Shown here one piece after another: positions 1-11,860 of a stretch of 64,000 nucleotides of DNA. How positions within the stretch are numbered: position 1 is the stretch's first letter; every line of letters starts with the position of its first letter. Source of the DNA: Sisyra terminalis (taxonomy: Eukaryota > Arthropoda > Insecta > Neuroptera > Sisyridae); the NCBI GenBank assembly GCA_958496175.1, contig OY292274.1, positions 34,697,482 to 34,761,481 of the forward strand, in the 5' to 3' direction. The position numbers and the translations under genes were made by a program. Under the pieces are notes generated by a model that made no database searches, was not told the origin of the DNA, and saw only the letters and a program-made list of their open reading frames with translations.

Positions 1-347
1 TTAAAGCTGCCATCAGCGGTTTAGGCTGCACGTTGATCTATCAATCAGTCAGTCAGAACAAACAATTTCATACATAAGCCAATAATCAAAACATAAAAAC
101 CCGCCAAGTAGAATATAAATAAGAATACAGTTCCTTTTTTTTTAATTATTATATCTATAGATGTTTGGAGCTAAGAAATTAGCTCCTTTTATAAATGTTA
201 CAGGATTTTCTCCCAGTTTATCTTAAATAATTTTTTCACAATTTCGACTACGGTTTCTGCCTCATTAATCGTTTCAGAGATTAGCTGGTCAGAATCAATT
301 CCAAAAATACCATTTTTTTAATTCTAGAGTTTTAAATTAAAAACTAG
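1..347. other. left-edge AT-rich sequence, no gene assigned
   Basis: No gene is supported here. On the minus strand about 225-320 reads as a short open stretch with coding-like composition ending in a stop, but it has no recognisable family, no clear splice signals and no partner exon, so it is not called. The stretch lies directly upstream of the exon-like segment at 348-435 on the other strand. Confidence 0.5.
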
Positions 348-435
348 TGTAGACCCCATTAGATTCCATCCTGACGGAAAGTATTACGCACAGACTTCAG
401 CTGCTTTAATTAAAACGAAATTTTGGTGGAGAAGA
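348..435 (+). CDS. candidate isolated internal exon, unknown gene
   Basis: An 88-base segment is bounded by a possible acceptor (aaactag) and a strong donor (GTAAGTG). It has one leading base and then 29 open codons. The reading is rich in conserved-looking residues: VDPIRFHPDGKYYAQ, then TSAALIKTKFWWRR. Base composition is less AT-biased than its surroundings. I do not recognise the protein. If real, it is an internal exon of a + strand gene whose 5' part lies left of the window and whose later exons I could not find to the right. It could equally be a fragment of a processed or decayed gene. The call rests only on splice signals and codon content. Confidence 0.3.
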
Positions 436-3400
436 GTAAGTGAGCAAGATATGTTGAGCTTAGTAATTCAAATACAACGCAAGTTGTAATATGCATGGAA
501 TGGACGCTGATGGAGTGAGAGAGACTATTTTTCCATATACACGAAAACGTCTTATCGAACAGCAATCTTAATATATAAGATATAAAAAAAACTATATTTC
601 ATAGACAAATAGAACAAAGTTTCTAAATTCACAGTTAACCAAATAGGAAAAAATGATGATTGTAAAGTTCAAAAGGTACAAAAGGTAAATATAATGTTGC
701 GTGATTTTATTATATTTATAAAATTTCTTAATATTGACTAGTAGTTATTTTTTTTTATTTACATCAAAATTTCAACTGATTTCAAAATGTATATATACTT
801 TTTGTATTAATTATTTGTTATCTAAATTAACATCTCTAAAAACAAGAATTGCCTATCTGGTAATGACAAATAAGTTTATTACTCTTAGTTATTTGATGAA
901 ATATTAAAAAAAATTAAGCATATTTTCATTCTTAATTTATAATAATTTGATATTTGGAAAAAAAAATGTACCGTAGCACTTTAAATAAAAACTTCACAAA
1001 AGTTTATCTAAACCAAGTTGTTTCAAAAATTGTGTAGTATTTTTTTCATAATTCAAAATTTATAAAAATTTTAAAAAATAAGTTTACAAAATTTCTAATC
1101 TTGCGCATGTATCATACATACATGACATACATATTATTATTATGTTGTTACAACATATTACTAAACTAAATATATAAGTTAGTAAATGCGTTCAACATTA
1201 AACTGGAATTAAAACCCTACTATCTCGATTTATTTCGTCTTTTATCTATCTTAAAAATATATTTATAATTATATTTTTTATTGTTTGTATCTAAAGATTC
1301 ACCATTTATATAGACGGCTAACTATTTTTTTTTACATTATATTTAACCCATACAGAACTAGAATTTAAATTAAAAGCATCCTATTATACAAAACTTAATA
1401 TATCACATATAGGTACTTTTATATTTAATACCATTGAAGTCAAATTGTAAGAAAATATTTTATTTTTATTAATTCCGATCCCAAGTAAATAAACTATTAT
1501 GAATCCGAGATATCACAGAAATTTTGAATATCAAGGTTAGTGAAAACAAATCTTTGTTTAGCGCAACGTTTCGCAGTTTATTCCTACTTCTTCAGGCGAT
1601 CGTAACGTGTATATTAACTCCGTCGATGTTAATAAAACCTTAATTTGCCGTTATCTTTCTTATGTTTAGCCTGCAGTTTTTTTCTTGCCGTTAATAATTA
1701 AATTTAAGAAAGCAATTAATTGAAACCTGAGGTCCACTTGCAGTATTAATGCCGACAAACTCATTATGGATGAATGAAAATTGTAATATACTAAAACAAT
1801 TGTAGTGCATTTGAAATTAATATGTTGATTATACCTTTAAAACGTATTATATCAACAATTATCTATTTTACTTTATACATTGTAATTAAAAAGACTAGAG
1901 TGGTAGGTACTTACACAATGATCGGTATAAAAACCAATTTTAAAATGGCGGTTACACAATAAAATATTTCATGGTACCAAATATTATGTTACCAAATTTT
2001 TCATACTTTGAACTATATAAAAAGAGTTTTGAAATACTTTTCAAATGGAATGTTATATTTTTGAAAAATAAAAACTATTTCTGTTATTAAATAGTGTAAA
2101 TAAATATCTTTATAATAATTATTTTATGTATACCTATATTAATACACACTTATAATCCTAGGGGCTTAACATAATTTGGAAACAAAAATTTAAAGCTGGT
2201 GAATAGAATACAAGATTATTTCTACTGATTTTTCTACTAATGAATGATCATTGGGTATTGTTAATAAATATTTATCACAAGGATATTTATTTTTATATTT
2301 ATCACAAAAAGGAAACGACAAATGGGTATAATTTTAATAGGGTAGCAAAATTTCCATACAGATATCATAAAGTAATTAATCTTCAATTCGCTTAAAATAT
2401 CTTAAACCTACTTGCAATAATTTCTTAATTATACCTATAGACAATATCTAAAATCAGTATATAGGTAGTCGTATCCACAAAAGTTCCGCATTGATTAATG
2501 TGATTTGTAGGTGCGGATAGGAATATTATATGGGTTATCTGCAGAATTCCTTTATTAAACTTTTATAAAAAAATCTGTATTATTTTTATTTTTTGAGCCA
2601 AATTAAATGTACCTATGACGTAAAAACACTGTTCTACCGTATGACGTAGATGTACGAAATAAAATTTAATGATTATACAATGAGGATAGTTCTAAAACTC
2701 ATGAATAATACAAATAATTAACACCTGTTTGAAATTTTATTTTGAAATTGCTTTAAAAGCTTTACCCTCTAGCATGGTAATGCAATTTGTATATTTAATC
2801 AGAAACCTCTAAGAGACCACTTGATAGTTCTAAATAAATAGAGCTTTATACGCATATTGGCAGTATAAAAAGCAGCGCGAATACTGCCTATTATGTATCT
2901 ATCTAAAACTTAAAACTCAAACTTCTGTGAGAATTTCTATATTGTGTGGTTGTGTAATTTGTGCGAAATCATGCCATAATTCTTATTTTAAACCACCCCA
3001 TACAATTTGATGAACTGGGACGTTGGAATTTGGATAAAACGCTTTTATAGCGTATGTTTTGATGAAGGGTTTGATACAATTTGACCAGTGTTATCTTTTG
3101 TAATACCCCTATTAAAAAGGCGTTATGAAACCATTACATTTAAAATACCTTTAATAACTTTAAATGACCCATAATGGCTTCTAATGGTTTTTTTTAAGAT
3201 TTAAAAAGCCTGTAAATGCCTTTTTTTAACAGGGATCCTATTCAAAAAGACCAGAGAAGTTACTAGTCGGTCACTGAAAGTTTAAAATAGTAGTTATCGA
3301 AAATATTATTACTATCGGAAAACTATTTTTGATAAAAGAACAGGAGAGAAGGTGTATACAGACAATAAAAAACAATAATGTGAATCTAAAAAAAATTTAA

Positions 3401-3912
3401 TAACGAAAAAAAATTTACTTTACATTAGGTACATTTCGAACATTAATTTTCATTTTTTTTACCAAGGCGATTCATGAAAATTATTTTCTTTTCGCCTATG
3501 GAATTGCAGGAATCCTCCTGCAGAAGGACAGACTGTCGTTCCTTACTCGTCTAATTGTATGAATTTAATATTGGTACCTGCATCTGATAGTATTGTGACA
3601 TAAAAGCGTAAGTAACCGTTACCGATTACGAAAGTGTGTAATTTTTGATTGTAGTTTTTACTTTTAAATATCTATTACTACTAGGGCTGTAGAGCCAACC
3701 TAAATTAGTTTAGTCTTCAATTCTAGTTCTGAGCCAAGTATTTTAATTTATCTACCAAGCTCAGCCTTTAACTCAAATTATTACAAATAAGAATTTTTAT
3801 GGGTATTGTTTTTCTTTTAGGCTACAAATTGCTACTATCAAACACCAATTTAATACAATTTTATCACATTGACTTTATGGGGTTCTAAAGAAAATCATTG
3901 CACATGTATCTA
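436..3912. other. gene-free AT-rich region
   Basis: Nothing with supportable coding potential was found on either strand. The stretch at about 1555-1615 (cgcaacgtttcgcag followed by cttcttcagg) resembles sequence common in arthropod inverted-repeat transposons, but no terminal repeats were found. About 3470-3520 on the minus strand has a short coding-like run after a CTGCAG acceptor-like site. It is too short to call. Confidence 0.6.
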
Positions 3913-4012
3913 CTAAATGCAACAATAGGTGATGAGAGTTGGAGCTTCCTGGACACCTTCAAAATCTTCTGGTTTCACGACTTTGAGTTTCGGCTCCTCA
4001 ATGCTGTGAATA
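3913..4012 (-). CDS. candidate last exon of an unidentified gene
   Basis: On the minus strand a pyrimidine-rich acceptor (TTTTACTGTCTAG) is followed by one base and 33 codons that end in TAG. The reading contains the acidic and charged run SIEEPKLKVVKPEDFEGVQ and ends in TYCCI. The composition is more even than in the flanking AT-rich DNA, and a terminal exon is the simplest explanation. I do not recognise the family. Upstream exons would lie at higher coordinates on the minus strand, but none was found between 4,012 and 16,000, so the gene would need long introns or be a fragment. The terminal YCCI is not a clean CAAX box. Confidence 0.35.
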
Positions 4013-4890
4013 CTAGACAGTAAAACTACCTTGTTAAGGAAGAACATGCGAAAACTAAAATTTTTAATAGTTTTTTTGAACATTTTTAGAAATATATGAT
4101 AGAAAAGCTGATAAGCATGTAAAGACAAAGACACATATGACGGATTTACAGACATGCTACGAAAATGCTACGATTAGTTATGCCTGGAAGTACCACTGCT
4201 TTAAAAGTTATCACTCTCTAGTATTTAATTATCAAAGTGAAATTGAAACAAAATGAAAAATAAACTGTAGGTACCAATCTTTCCCTTGATCATAGTTTAA
4301 TTGTAGATATTATCATTGTATTTTTAAATGCGGCAAAAGATTATGTAGGTATTATAAATCCAGTTCCTCAAATACCATAAAATATTTTGGAAAATAATGG
4401 CTATGACAATAGAATTGTTGGTAATTACAATGAAAACCGTAAAGAATTTATTCTTTCGACACATGTTGGCCGAAAATTTGTGTCTTACTACTCTTAAAGT
4501 CGTAATTTTTGATAGTATTAAATTAAAAAGTTAATTTTTTGGCAAATCTAAGATGTAAAGCTGTAAAGTAAAATATTTGGAATATATATCAACTTTATAT
4601 TTCGTCTTATCCTTGAAAAAAAAGGTTTTAAAAACGGGTAAATAACGAAATTATATTCTATGGGGTTTCTTTTTGAAGAACAAAACCCTAAAATATTATG
4701 TTTATAATATTTTTTTATGTTTTTTGTGTCATTCAATACTCATAATAGTCATTATTATTAAAAATGTCTGCACATTTACTATAATAACCATGCATTGCTC
4801 AGTAGGTCAGAAGTAAAAATGTCCGGTAAGATCCATACAACTATTATTTAAGTTATTCTCTACTGAAATCCTTTTCAATCCTGGTGCAAC
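4013..4890. other. gene-free AT-rich region
   Basis: No coding or structured element could be supported here on either strand. Confidence 0.6.
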
Positions 4891-4897
4891 TCCAATC

Positions 4898-5147
4898 CTA
4901 GTAGCGTAGCACGGTAGGTGCAGGGGGGCCATGACTTCGGGCGCCACATGAAAATGGGATGACATATTGACGTTGAAAATTTCATAAAAGATTTTGCTTT
5001 GAGAAAAACACGGAGTACATTTTTAAATAATTAAAAAACTTTTAGGTTTTTGACTTTTTACTAATTTTCTTGACTAATAATAAAGTAGGAAACGGTGAAT
5101 TTTCGGCTGACCCTGGGCGGCGAAAACTCACGCTACGCCACTGTTGC
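4898..5147. mobile_element. degraded hAT-like short inverted-repeat element
   Basis: The right end, read outward-in on the minus strand, begins CAGTGGCGTAGCGTGAG. The left end contains CTAGTAGCGTAGCACGG. The shared GTAGCGTAGC-type core makes an imperfect terminal inverted repeat, and CAGTGGCGTA-type ends are common in hAT-derived non-autonomous elements of arthropods (family knowledge). The interior is more GC-rich than the surroundings (gggggccatgac, ccctgggcgg). No 8-bp target duplication could be read at the ends, so the boundaries and the superfamily are tentative. Confidence 0.4.
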
Positions 5148-8133
5148 AGCGTCCATTCTATCAGATATACTAATCCTTCCAAAGTGATATTACTTAAAAA
5201 AAAATCAAGTATACTAAAATCAAGTTTAATTTGAAATTAAATTTATTTGAAACAAATTCAAATATTTGATTTTTAGTAATTTAAAAAAGAATTAAACCAT
5301 TAGTCTCCATTTTTTAAATTATATACATAATATTAGTTAATCTTGAGAATTAAAATCTATAACGAATTTATATTTTTGAACCTTGCTACGTTGTGGAGGT
5401 AAAAATGAACCAAGTCCAGTTTGCTCTTATCAAAAAACACAAGTATAATAAATATGTGAAAAATGAAATTAAAGATACATATTTCCTAATATTGCGTTAT
5501 TCAATTTGAACTTTTATTATACTTACAAAAATAATGATTAATTTATTAAATTATTATTCAACCCAACACTTACGATAACAGAATTTTCAAGAACTAGTTC
5601 TGTGTACATGAAACGAATATATAGATATGTGAGTTTAGTTGAACACCTACATTTAATTGTGTTTACGATTTATGAACTATTTAGTAATATTTTGTTATAT
5701 ATCCTAATTTTTTTTTAACAAAATAGATAACATACAAATTTAATTATGTATGTAAAACATGTTTTTTTAATACTTTAAACCCATTTTTACCACAATGAGG
5801 CAATAAAATTATTATTAAGTTTTTATGAAAATATTTAAAAAATACACATCGATCATCTATCAATTGATTCTGTATAAGAAACGATTTTCTTTCTTACCAG
5901 TTTTTCACAGTGTTCACATTATTTTTTTTGTTAGATTGATTTATTAATTCTTTTTATGAGAATTATGTTTGTGATTGTTTATGAATTTATAGAAAAGCAA
6001 TCAATAAATTTAAAGTTGCATTATTTTATTTATTAAGTTTTTATCTTAACTATAAAATAAAATATAAAATATAGCGCTCTTATCAACTAGAAATTGTGTT
6101 ATATCGTTTATTATTGCATTCAACGTTTAAAATTTTTATTTTTACCTTTAGTTGTTATCGTTGTCACTTTTTTGCTGTTACATAATTTTTTTTACTTTGC
6201 TATTATATTAACACAACAATAATAAAAAGAGAAAAATTATCATTATCAGTTAGATATATTATATCAGTATGAAAATTTTAATCATTTGGATGACATTGTA
6301 TGTATAATTACAATATATATATAAGTAAATAAAATTTAACAGATAAACCATACAAAGATAAGTAACAATAAAAGATGTATATTGTTTATTAAAATACCTG
6401 CGAAAAATTAAAAATTTATCATCAAGGCCAGTAAAAAGTATGTGAAGATAACGTGTGAATTTTTGATCAAAATAATTCATCTATAACTACTATACACTAC
6501 TCTTGAAATAAAAAAGAAAAAGGAAAAAAACTTAAAAATAAATATTTACAGATTAAAATAAAATTGAATCACCATCAATTAAAATTACAAAAAAAAGAAA
6601 AAAATCAAAATATATAAAGGCATATTTAACTGAATTGTTGAAATCGCGTCTTATCGCTTTCGTTTTACAAAACTAAAACTTATTAACTTAATTAATGTTA
6701 TCATTAAAATGTTAAATATCAAAATCCACGATAAAATGTATTATTATTCATTATAGCTCCATAGTCTGAAACAAAATGGTAATATAAGTAAAATAATAAA
6801 ATAAGAACATATTTTATACTTACGATCATATAATTTCATACACAAATAATTAGAAAATATAATGTACTAACGACTCGAGAAATAGTAAAGTACTTTTATA
6901 TTTTACATACTGATATGATGTTGTTTTAACAATATATTTTATGTGGACTCATTGTTATCACTAAATTTGACATGGTGTGTAAATGCGAAAAGTATATACA
7001 GTCGTTGAAACGAAAAATAGCATATTTACTAGAAAAATATTTAATATTTACGACACTTTTTATTTACACATTAAATGTTTCTATCGGGCACTGTTTCTTA
7101 CTGTAAAATATGTACTTAGTCATGTATGCTAATAAGTTTAAATTTAATACAAATTTCAAAAATAGATTTAAGTTTGCAGACAGTGAAGAAAATATAGATA
7201 GGTTCTTCATCTCAAAAACCTTGAATTCTCCAAAATTATGAAATTTTATTAAGGTTTTTATAGTTTCTATTTTCGGTAGTACATAACGGATTACAAGGGG
7301 ACAAAGGGACAAGGGGACAATGGAATAAAAAAATAAATCCAAGAAACTCATACTTACTAAATAAAATATTTTACAAATTTCAGTATACGCTAAAAAACTT
7401 CTGTTTTCCTTGCACCCAATATCTTAAGATCGAAAAAAGAAAACCAAAAAAAAAAAAAGAAAAAAAATATTACTCAAAATTTAAAATTTTGTAATGAAAA
7501 TTAAGGTATGCTAGTAGAGACCTTCGAACCTAGGTTTGTTACGGAGATGGGTATACCAGAATCGGAAATTTAAGAAATATTAAATTATTAATTATTAAAT
7601 TATTTATCTTAAATTAAATTATTAAATTAATTATCAAATTTAATTTTTCATCGTTGACGTCGCAAATAAAGTCTAAGAAGTGAGAAGTATTAAGGGGTAC
7701 CTTTGATCAAAAAATAAAGCATATGGGTATCCTAAACATATTCTCTTTCTGGGTTTATATCTTCGTTGTAACAAATCCTTTTTGAAATCTTCGGAATCAA
7801 GTCGAAAGTAGAAAATCAATCAAAAGTTTCGACCTATCGTAATCATGATATTGTATTATTATTATTATTATTGTGGGCTTTTAGTTTAGAATCAAATAAG
7901 CCAAGCGGGAGAACCTTTTCACAAGATGGACTAAAAGGATATGTTGGAAAATCACTGATAGAATAATTACATGTAAAATAATGATATACAGCATTGGGTC
8001 ATTCGGGGTATACAAATCCCCAAGACATGATAGAATATTTCCTCCTCTTTTCCTGCGAATAAGATATGCTAGTTCCGTTACTTTATCGCCTGTATTTACT
8101 AGATTGGCATTTTAATAAAATTGATATTCCTAT
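5148..8133. other. gene-free AT-rich region
   Basis: No gene was found. A short minisatellite at about 7285-7321 repeats a 9-10 bp unit of the type GGGGACAAA roughly three times. The stretch at about 7580-7640 is a low-complexity AAATTATTA repeat, and 7854-7875 is an ATT microsatellite. Confidence 0.6.
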
Positions 8134-8467
8134 TGTTACGGGCTTAAAACATTCGAAAGTTCTATTAATTAGATTGAAGAGAGATGGAAGACGTTTCAGA
8201 ACACTCTGTGAGATTCTGATTTGGGGTAGAAATAGATAAAAACTTTCGAAACTACGGGAAGTGTCTGGAACAGTCTCAAACTTTCCAGAAGCGACAAATA
8301 GGTATATAAATAAGGCAATTGACCGTCGTCAGATCAGTTACGACAAGTATCAGTTACGAAACAGTTACGAACAGTTAACAGTTACAACCATTAAAATATT
8401 TGTTAAATATATAACCCATAATAATATACTTGTGTGTATTAAAATAGGAAAAAGTAGAAAAAAATAG
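8134..8467 (+). mobile_element. candidate solo LTR of a Ty3/gypsy-like element
   Basis: The segment starts TGTTACGGGC, a typical 5' end of insect gypsy-type LTRs. It then has promoter-like parts in LTR order. A TATA box (TATATAAA, 8303-8310) is followed about 25 bases on by initiator-like TCAGATCAGT. Next come five near-tandem CAGTTACGA-type units (about 8335-8390), and then an A-rich tail. Upstream of the TATA box are several TTC/GAA inverted units, for example TTTCCAGAAG at 8281-8290, which matches a heat-shock element dimer. The expected 3' end in CA and a 5-bp target duplication were not found, and there is no internal retroelement coding region beside it. A broken solo LTR is the best reading. 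Confidence 0.35.
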
Positions 8468-8489
8468 TAAAAATAGTGTATGAAACCAA

Positions 8490-8810
8490 TATAAAACCAA
8501 TCATTGAAGTTATATTTCTCTCGACGCACCATGAGAGGGAAAAAATAAATGGTGTTACGGAATTTGGTTTGGGCTATGACGTTTACTGAAGAGTATACCA
8601 ATCTGGATCAAATAAAATGCAACTGTGCACTACACAATCAGGTAACTTCTGTTATATATAAAATATTAACCAAGTCAACTACGTAAGATAATGTATGTGT
8701 TTTTAAAAACCGAAAGTATCTTTCATATTTTTAAATTTTGTAAATAGTTTTTCGTTTCCTGGCAATAAATAAACTATTTGTTTAAAAGCTATTTTTTTTA
8801 ATTTATGACT
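8490..8810 (+). repeat. dispersed repeat B, copy 1
   Basis: This segment matches, in opposite orientation, sequence at about 58,540-58,930. Shared stretches include gagagggaaaaaataaatgg, tggtgttacg, ggtttgggc, tatataaaatattaacca and caataaataaact, in the same order. It is an interspersed repeat of unknown class. The run of AATAAA motifs near the end could be a polyadenylation region of a retroelement. It abuts the candidate LTR at 8134-8467 and may be part of the same element. Confidence 0.5.
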
Positions 8811-8871
8811 GAATTTAGTTAGTAATAAAATATATAAAATATTTTGACCAATTTAATAATAAACAAATGTT

Positions 8872-9062
8872 GGTATATATGTCGGTAAAGACAGAGAACA
8901 AGGAAAGTAAACACATACGTGAAAACTAAATTTAATTATCATTTTCTAAAAATTTGCACTAAATGACTGTTGTCATTTGTTTCAACTGCCATTTCGATTT
9001 CATTCAATTGTTAATTTTCATCACATATCAGTTGTGTTAGTGTTGGCCGTGTTGGCTATAAG
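8872..9062 (-). repeat. fold-back repeat A, partial copy
   Basis: Read on the minus strand, this segment carries the head of repeat A: ttaacaattgaatgaaatcg, then a GTTGAAAC motif, then ttgttctctgtctttaccga. The same blocks occur at 11,330-11,420 and 11,830-11,860. It lacks the inverted-repeat arms seen in the fuller copies. Confidence 0.45.
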
Positions 9063-11216
9063 TATTTTATAATTATGATGATGCGAATTCTGTCAAAACT
9101 TCTAGGTTTAAAACAGAAACTTAATCTCCGAGAAAAAAACTTGACTTTTACAAAGAAGTATAACTTCTTATAGGCATCCATAAGTACATACACCCTGTTT
9201 TTATTTTTACGTATCTTACGTATATTTATTTAACCTACTAATTTATTCAATTAACTATGAACTTAAGTCTAACGATACTTTATGCTTCCATAAACCTACA
9301 CTTACACTATAGCTAAAATTTATCTAAATTAGGCAACAACTATTTGGCCATTAAAACTGTGATTACGGGAGATCGCTAAACTCGAACCTATTATTTAGTT
9401 AAACTGATTCAGAAATTAATCAAATTTTGCGAACTAAGTTCGCATATTCTTAAATATAATCGGTCAAGAAATTCTTAAACGATATGGATAATATCTCTTC
9501 AAAACAAAGGATCAACTGTAAATCTTCTATGGTAAACAAATCAATAAAACATAATAATCTTTCTAGTAAACTCAACCCATATTGTAAAACGTTTTAGAAG
9601 ATTGCCTCACAATCATTTTATTATCTAATGCCCTGGTCCAGATCAGTATCTTTCTTCTTAATCCTGTTGTTCAACAAATGTATTTTTAATCCTGTCGTTA
9701 ATATGGTCAAGGTCTTTCAATTAGTTGAACTATTTCAAATACCTTTTAATGAAACCTCATGGAAAGTCAAACAATACAAAATTATATGTATACCTACGTT
9801 GACAAAAACAGTTATTGTTAATATGTATCCATAAAAATATGATAAAACTCAATAATTACATGTTTTTGTCCCCAAATTTCAAAATACGGCAATAAAGCTT
9901 AACACCATTAACTATACAATGACAAAAAAAAAAATATAATATAATTATCAAGAGCATTTTTTTACTTATTTTGACCGAAAAAAGTAATATATTTTTGTAA
10001 TTTGTATGTTGGATGTTCTACATAATGTAATTGTTTTCGTAATTTTGTAACAATAACTAAAAATAGTTGTCCTACATTTGTTGGGCTCTTCTCTTTTACT
10101 CCTTATTTTTAATGTTTTTATTTATTACCTATATGGATGATTTCGATGATATCACGGAAGTCAAATAATAGTTATAACGATGTCTGTTCTTGGTGACTAA
10201 TACCATAACATCTTCGACTTCAGTCAAAACTTCGGCTGATTTTTGACCCTAGTCGAAGCTTCTGTCGAACTCTAATTATGGGCACAACGTTACTCAAAAA
10301 AGGTTGCGGAAACAATGTTTTATTTGATTGATTTTTGAATATATGTATATTAGCCTCATACATAATATATCATTCTTGGTATGTTTAATTTTTTCTTATA
10401 AAAATTTGTAACCATATAACTATATTTGCTATACTGTATGAATTAGTGTATCGATATATGCATATTCCAAAATAATAAAATTTATTTTTATTAAAAAACG
10501 AGAACGCGGCGTTTATGAAATAATGTTTATTCTAAATTTAATATTCCAGTGCTTAAATATTTTATGAACCGATATGAGTATGAATCTATAATTCCACATG
10601 AACATTAATGTAAAAAATGATTGGGTACAATTCAATTTATATTTACCAAACATTCTTAAAAATGAATGATATTAATAATGATCGATAGGTTTTATCGTCC
10701 TTTGTAATGATGTATGATCCTTAAAATTTCCTTGAAAACTTTTATTAAAGTTCTATAAAACTATAAGTATGACGTGTTCATAGTGGTGAAACGTTTTAAT
10801 GTTACGGGCGAGTATGACAAAATAGACTTTCTATTAAATTATTATACTTTACCCTTATTCGTTATCACACAATATAAACTTATAAATAATTGAAAATTTT
10901 ACATTTCCATTGGTATTTTACGTGTCTACCTAGTTTTATTAGGTAGATGTATGTAATAGGCCAGTCAAGTTGTCGGTATACTAAAATGAGTTTGGCCTTG
11001 TGTTAACAATTCAATACCAATACAGATATCCGTTATATATTATGTATATATGATTATTTATGCGATTTATATTACTTATGTACATTGTTGAGGCACTTGT
11101 AAATCGAACGACCAGTGTGTAAAAAGCTCAAGTTGCTTAAGCACAATATTTCAACCCTAAAAAAATGCCCAAGAATTAAAAAGATGTGTTTTTGTTTTTG
11201 ATTTGCTGATCTACGC
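9063..11216. other. gene-free region with a diverged repeat at about 9235-9525
   Basis: No gene was found. About 9235-9525 is a diverged copy, roughly two-thirds similar by eye, of the sequence at about 14,495-14,790. Shared blocks include atttatctaaa, ctgattc followed by tttacgaa or tttgcgaa, and cttcaaaacaaa. A short TTCGAC/GTCGAA-rich patch lies at about 10,212-10,275. The remainder is AT-rich and featureless to me. Confidence 0.5.
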
Positions 11217-11224
11217 TTATTGTT

Positions 11225-11860
11225 TAGTACTAGTAACTTCGTGTGAAATATTCACAGCCCAACATTGATACAAAGCACAAATAACTTCCCGTGAAATAAC
11301 TGACCACTGACATAAGGGACAAATGTTAAAAATCGGCAATTGAATGAAAACAAAATGATAGTTGAAACGGTTGAAACCATAACAAAAATCAGTTATTTCA
11401 AATTTGAACCAATTATATTTGGTTTTCACTCACACTTATACCAAAATAAGATTTTTTCGCTGATTTTGAACAGTTATATGGTGTATAAAATGTATAGAAT
11501 ATATTGGGGTCTAATTTATGTAGTATAATTTAATATAATAATATATAAAAATCATACCATAAACATAAATTTGAACATAAGTTCAAACAAAAATATTTGT
11601 GACGTATTGTCCAGATACGTATACGTGAATCATCACAAAGCAGTTACGGAGTGATCCAAACTACTTGATGACCACTGAGGAAGATTGCTTGGCAATCGAA
11701 ATACGTATCTGGGCAATATGTCTCAAATATTTTTGTTTGAACTTATGTTCAAATTTATGTTTATGGTATAATTTTTATATATTATTATATTAAATTATAC
11801 TACATATATTGGATCACACTTATATGTTTACAATCTTTGTTCTCTGTCTTTGCCGACACA
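11225..11860 (+). mobile_element. fold-back repeat A, fullest copy, with ~100-bp inverted arms
   Basis: The head reads cgtgtgaaatattcacagcc, then ggcaattgaatgaaaacaaa. The core is an inverted repeat whose left arm (about 11,521-11,621) and right arm (about 11,702-11,802) are nearly perfect reverse complements over about 100 bp. Both arms end inward in the pair CCAGATACGTA / TACGTATCTGG. The loop of about 80 bp contains the conserved block gatgaccactgaggaagatt followed by a TGGCAATC motif. Related copies lie at 8872, 33,288, 35,985, 38,281, 49,546, 53,685 and 61,960. There is no coding region, so it is a non-autonomous element. Its class (fold-back, MITE or Helitron-like) is unresolved because no target duplication could be read. 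Confidence 0.6.
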
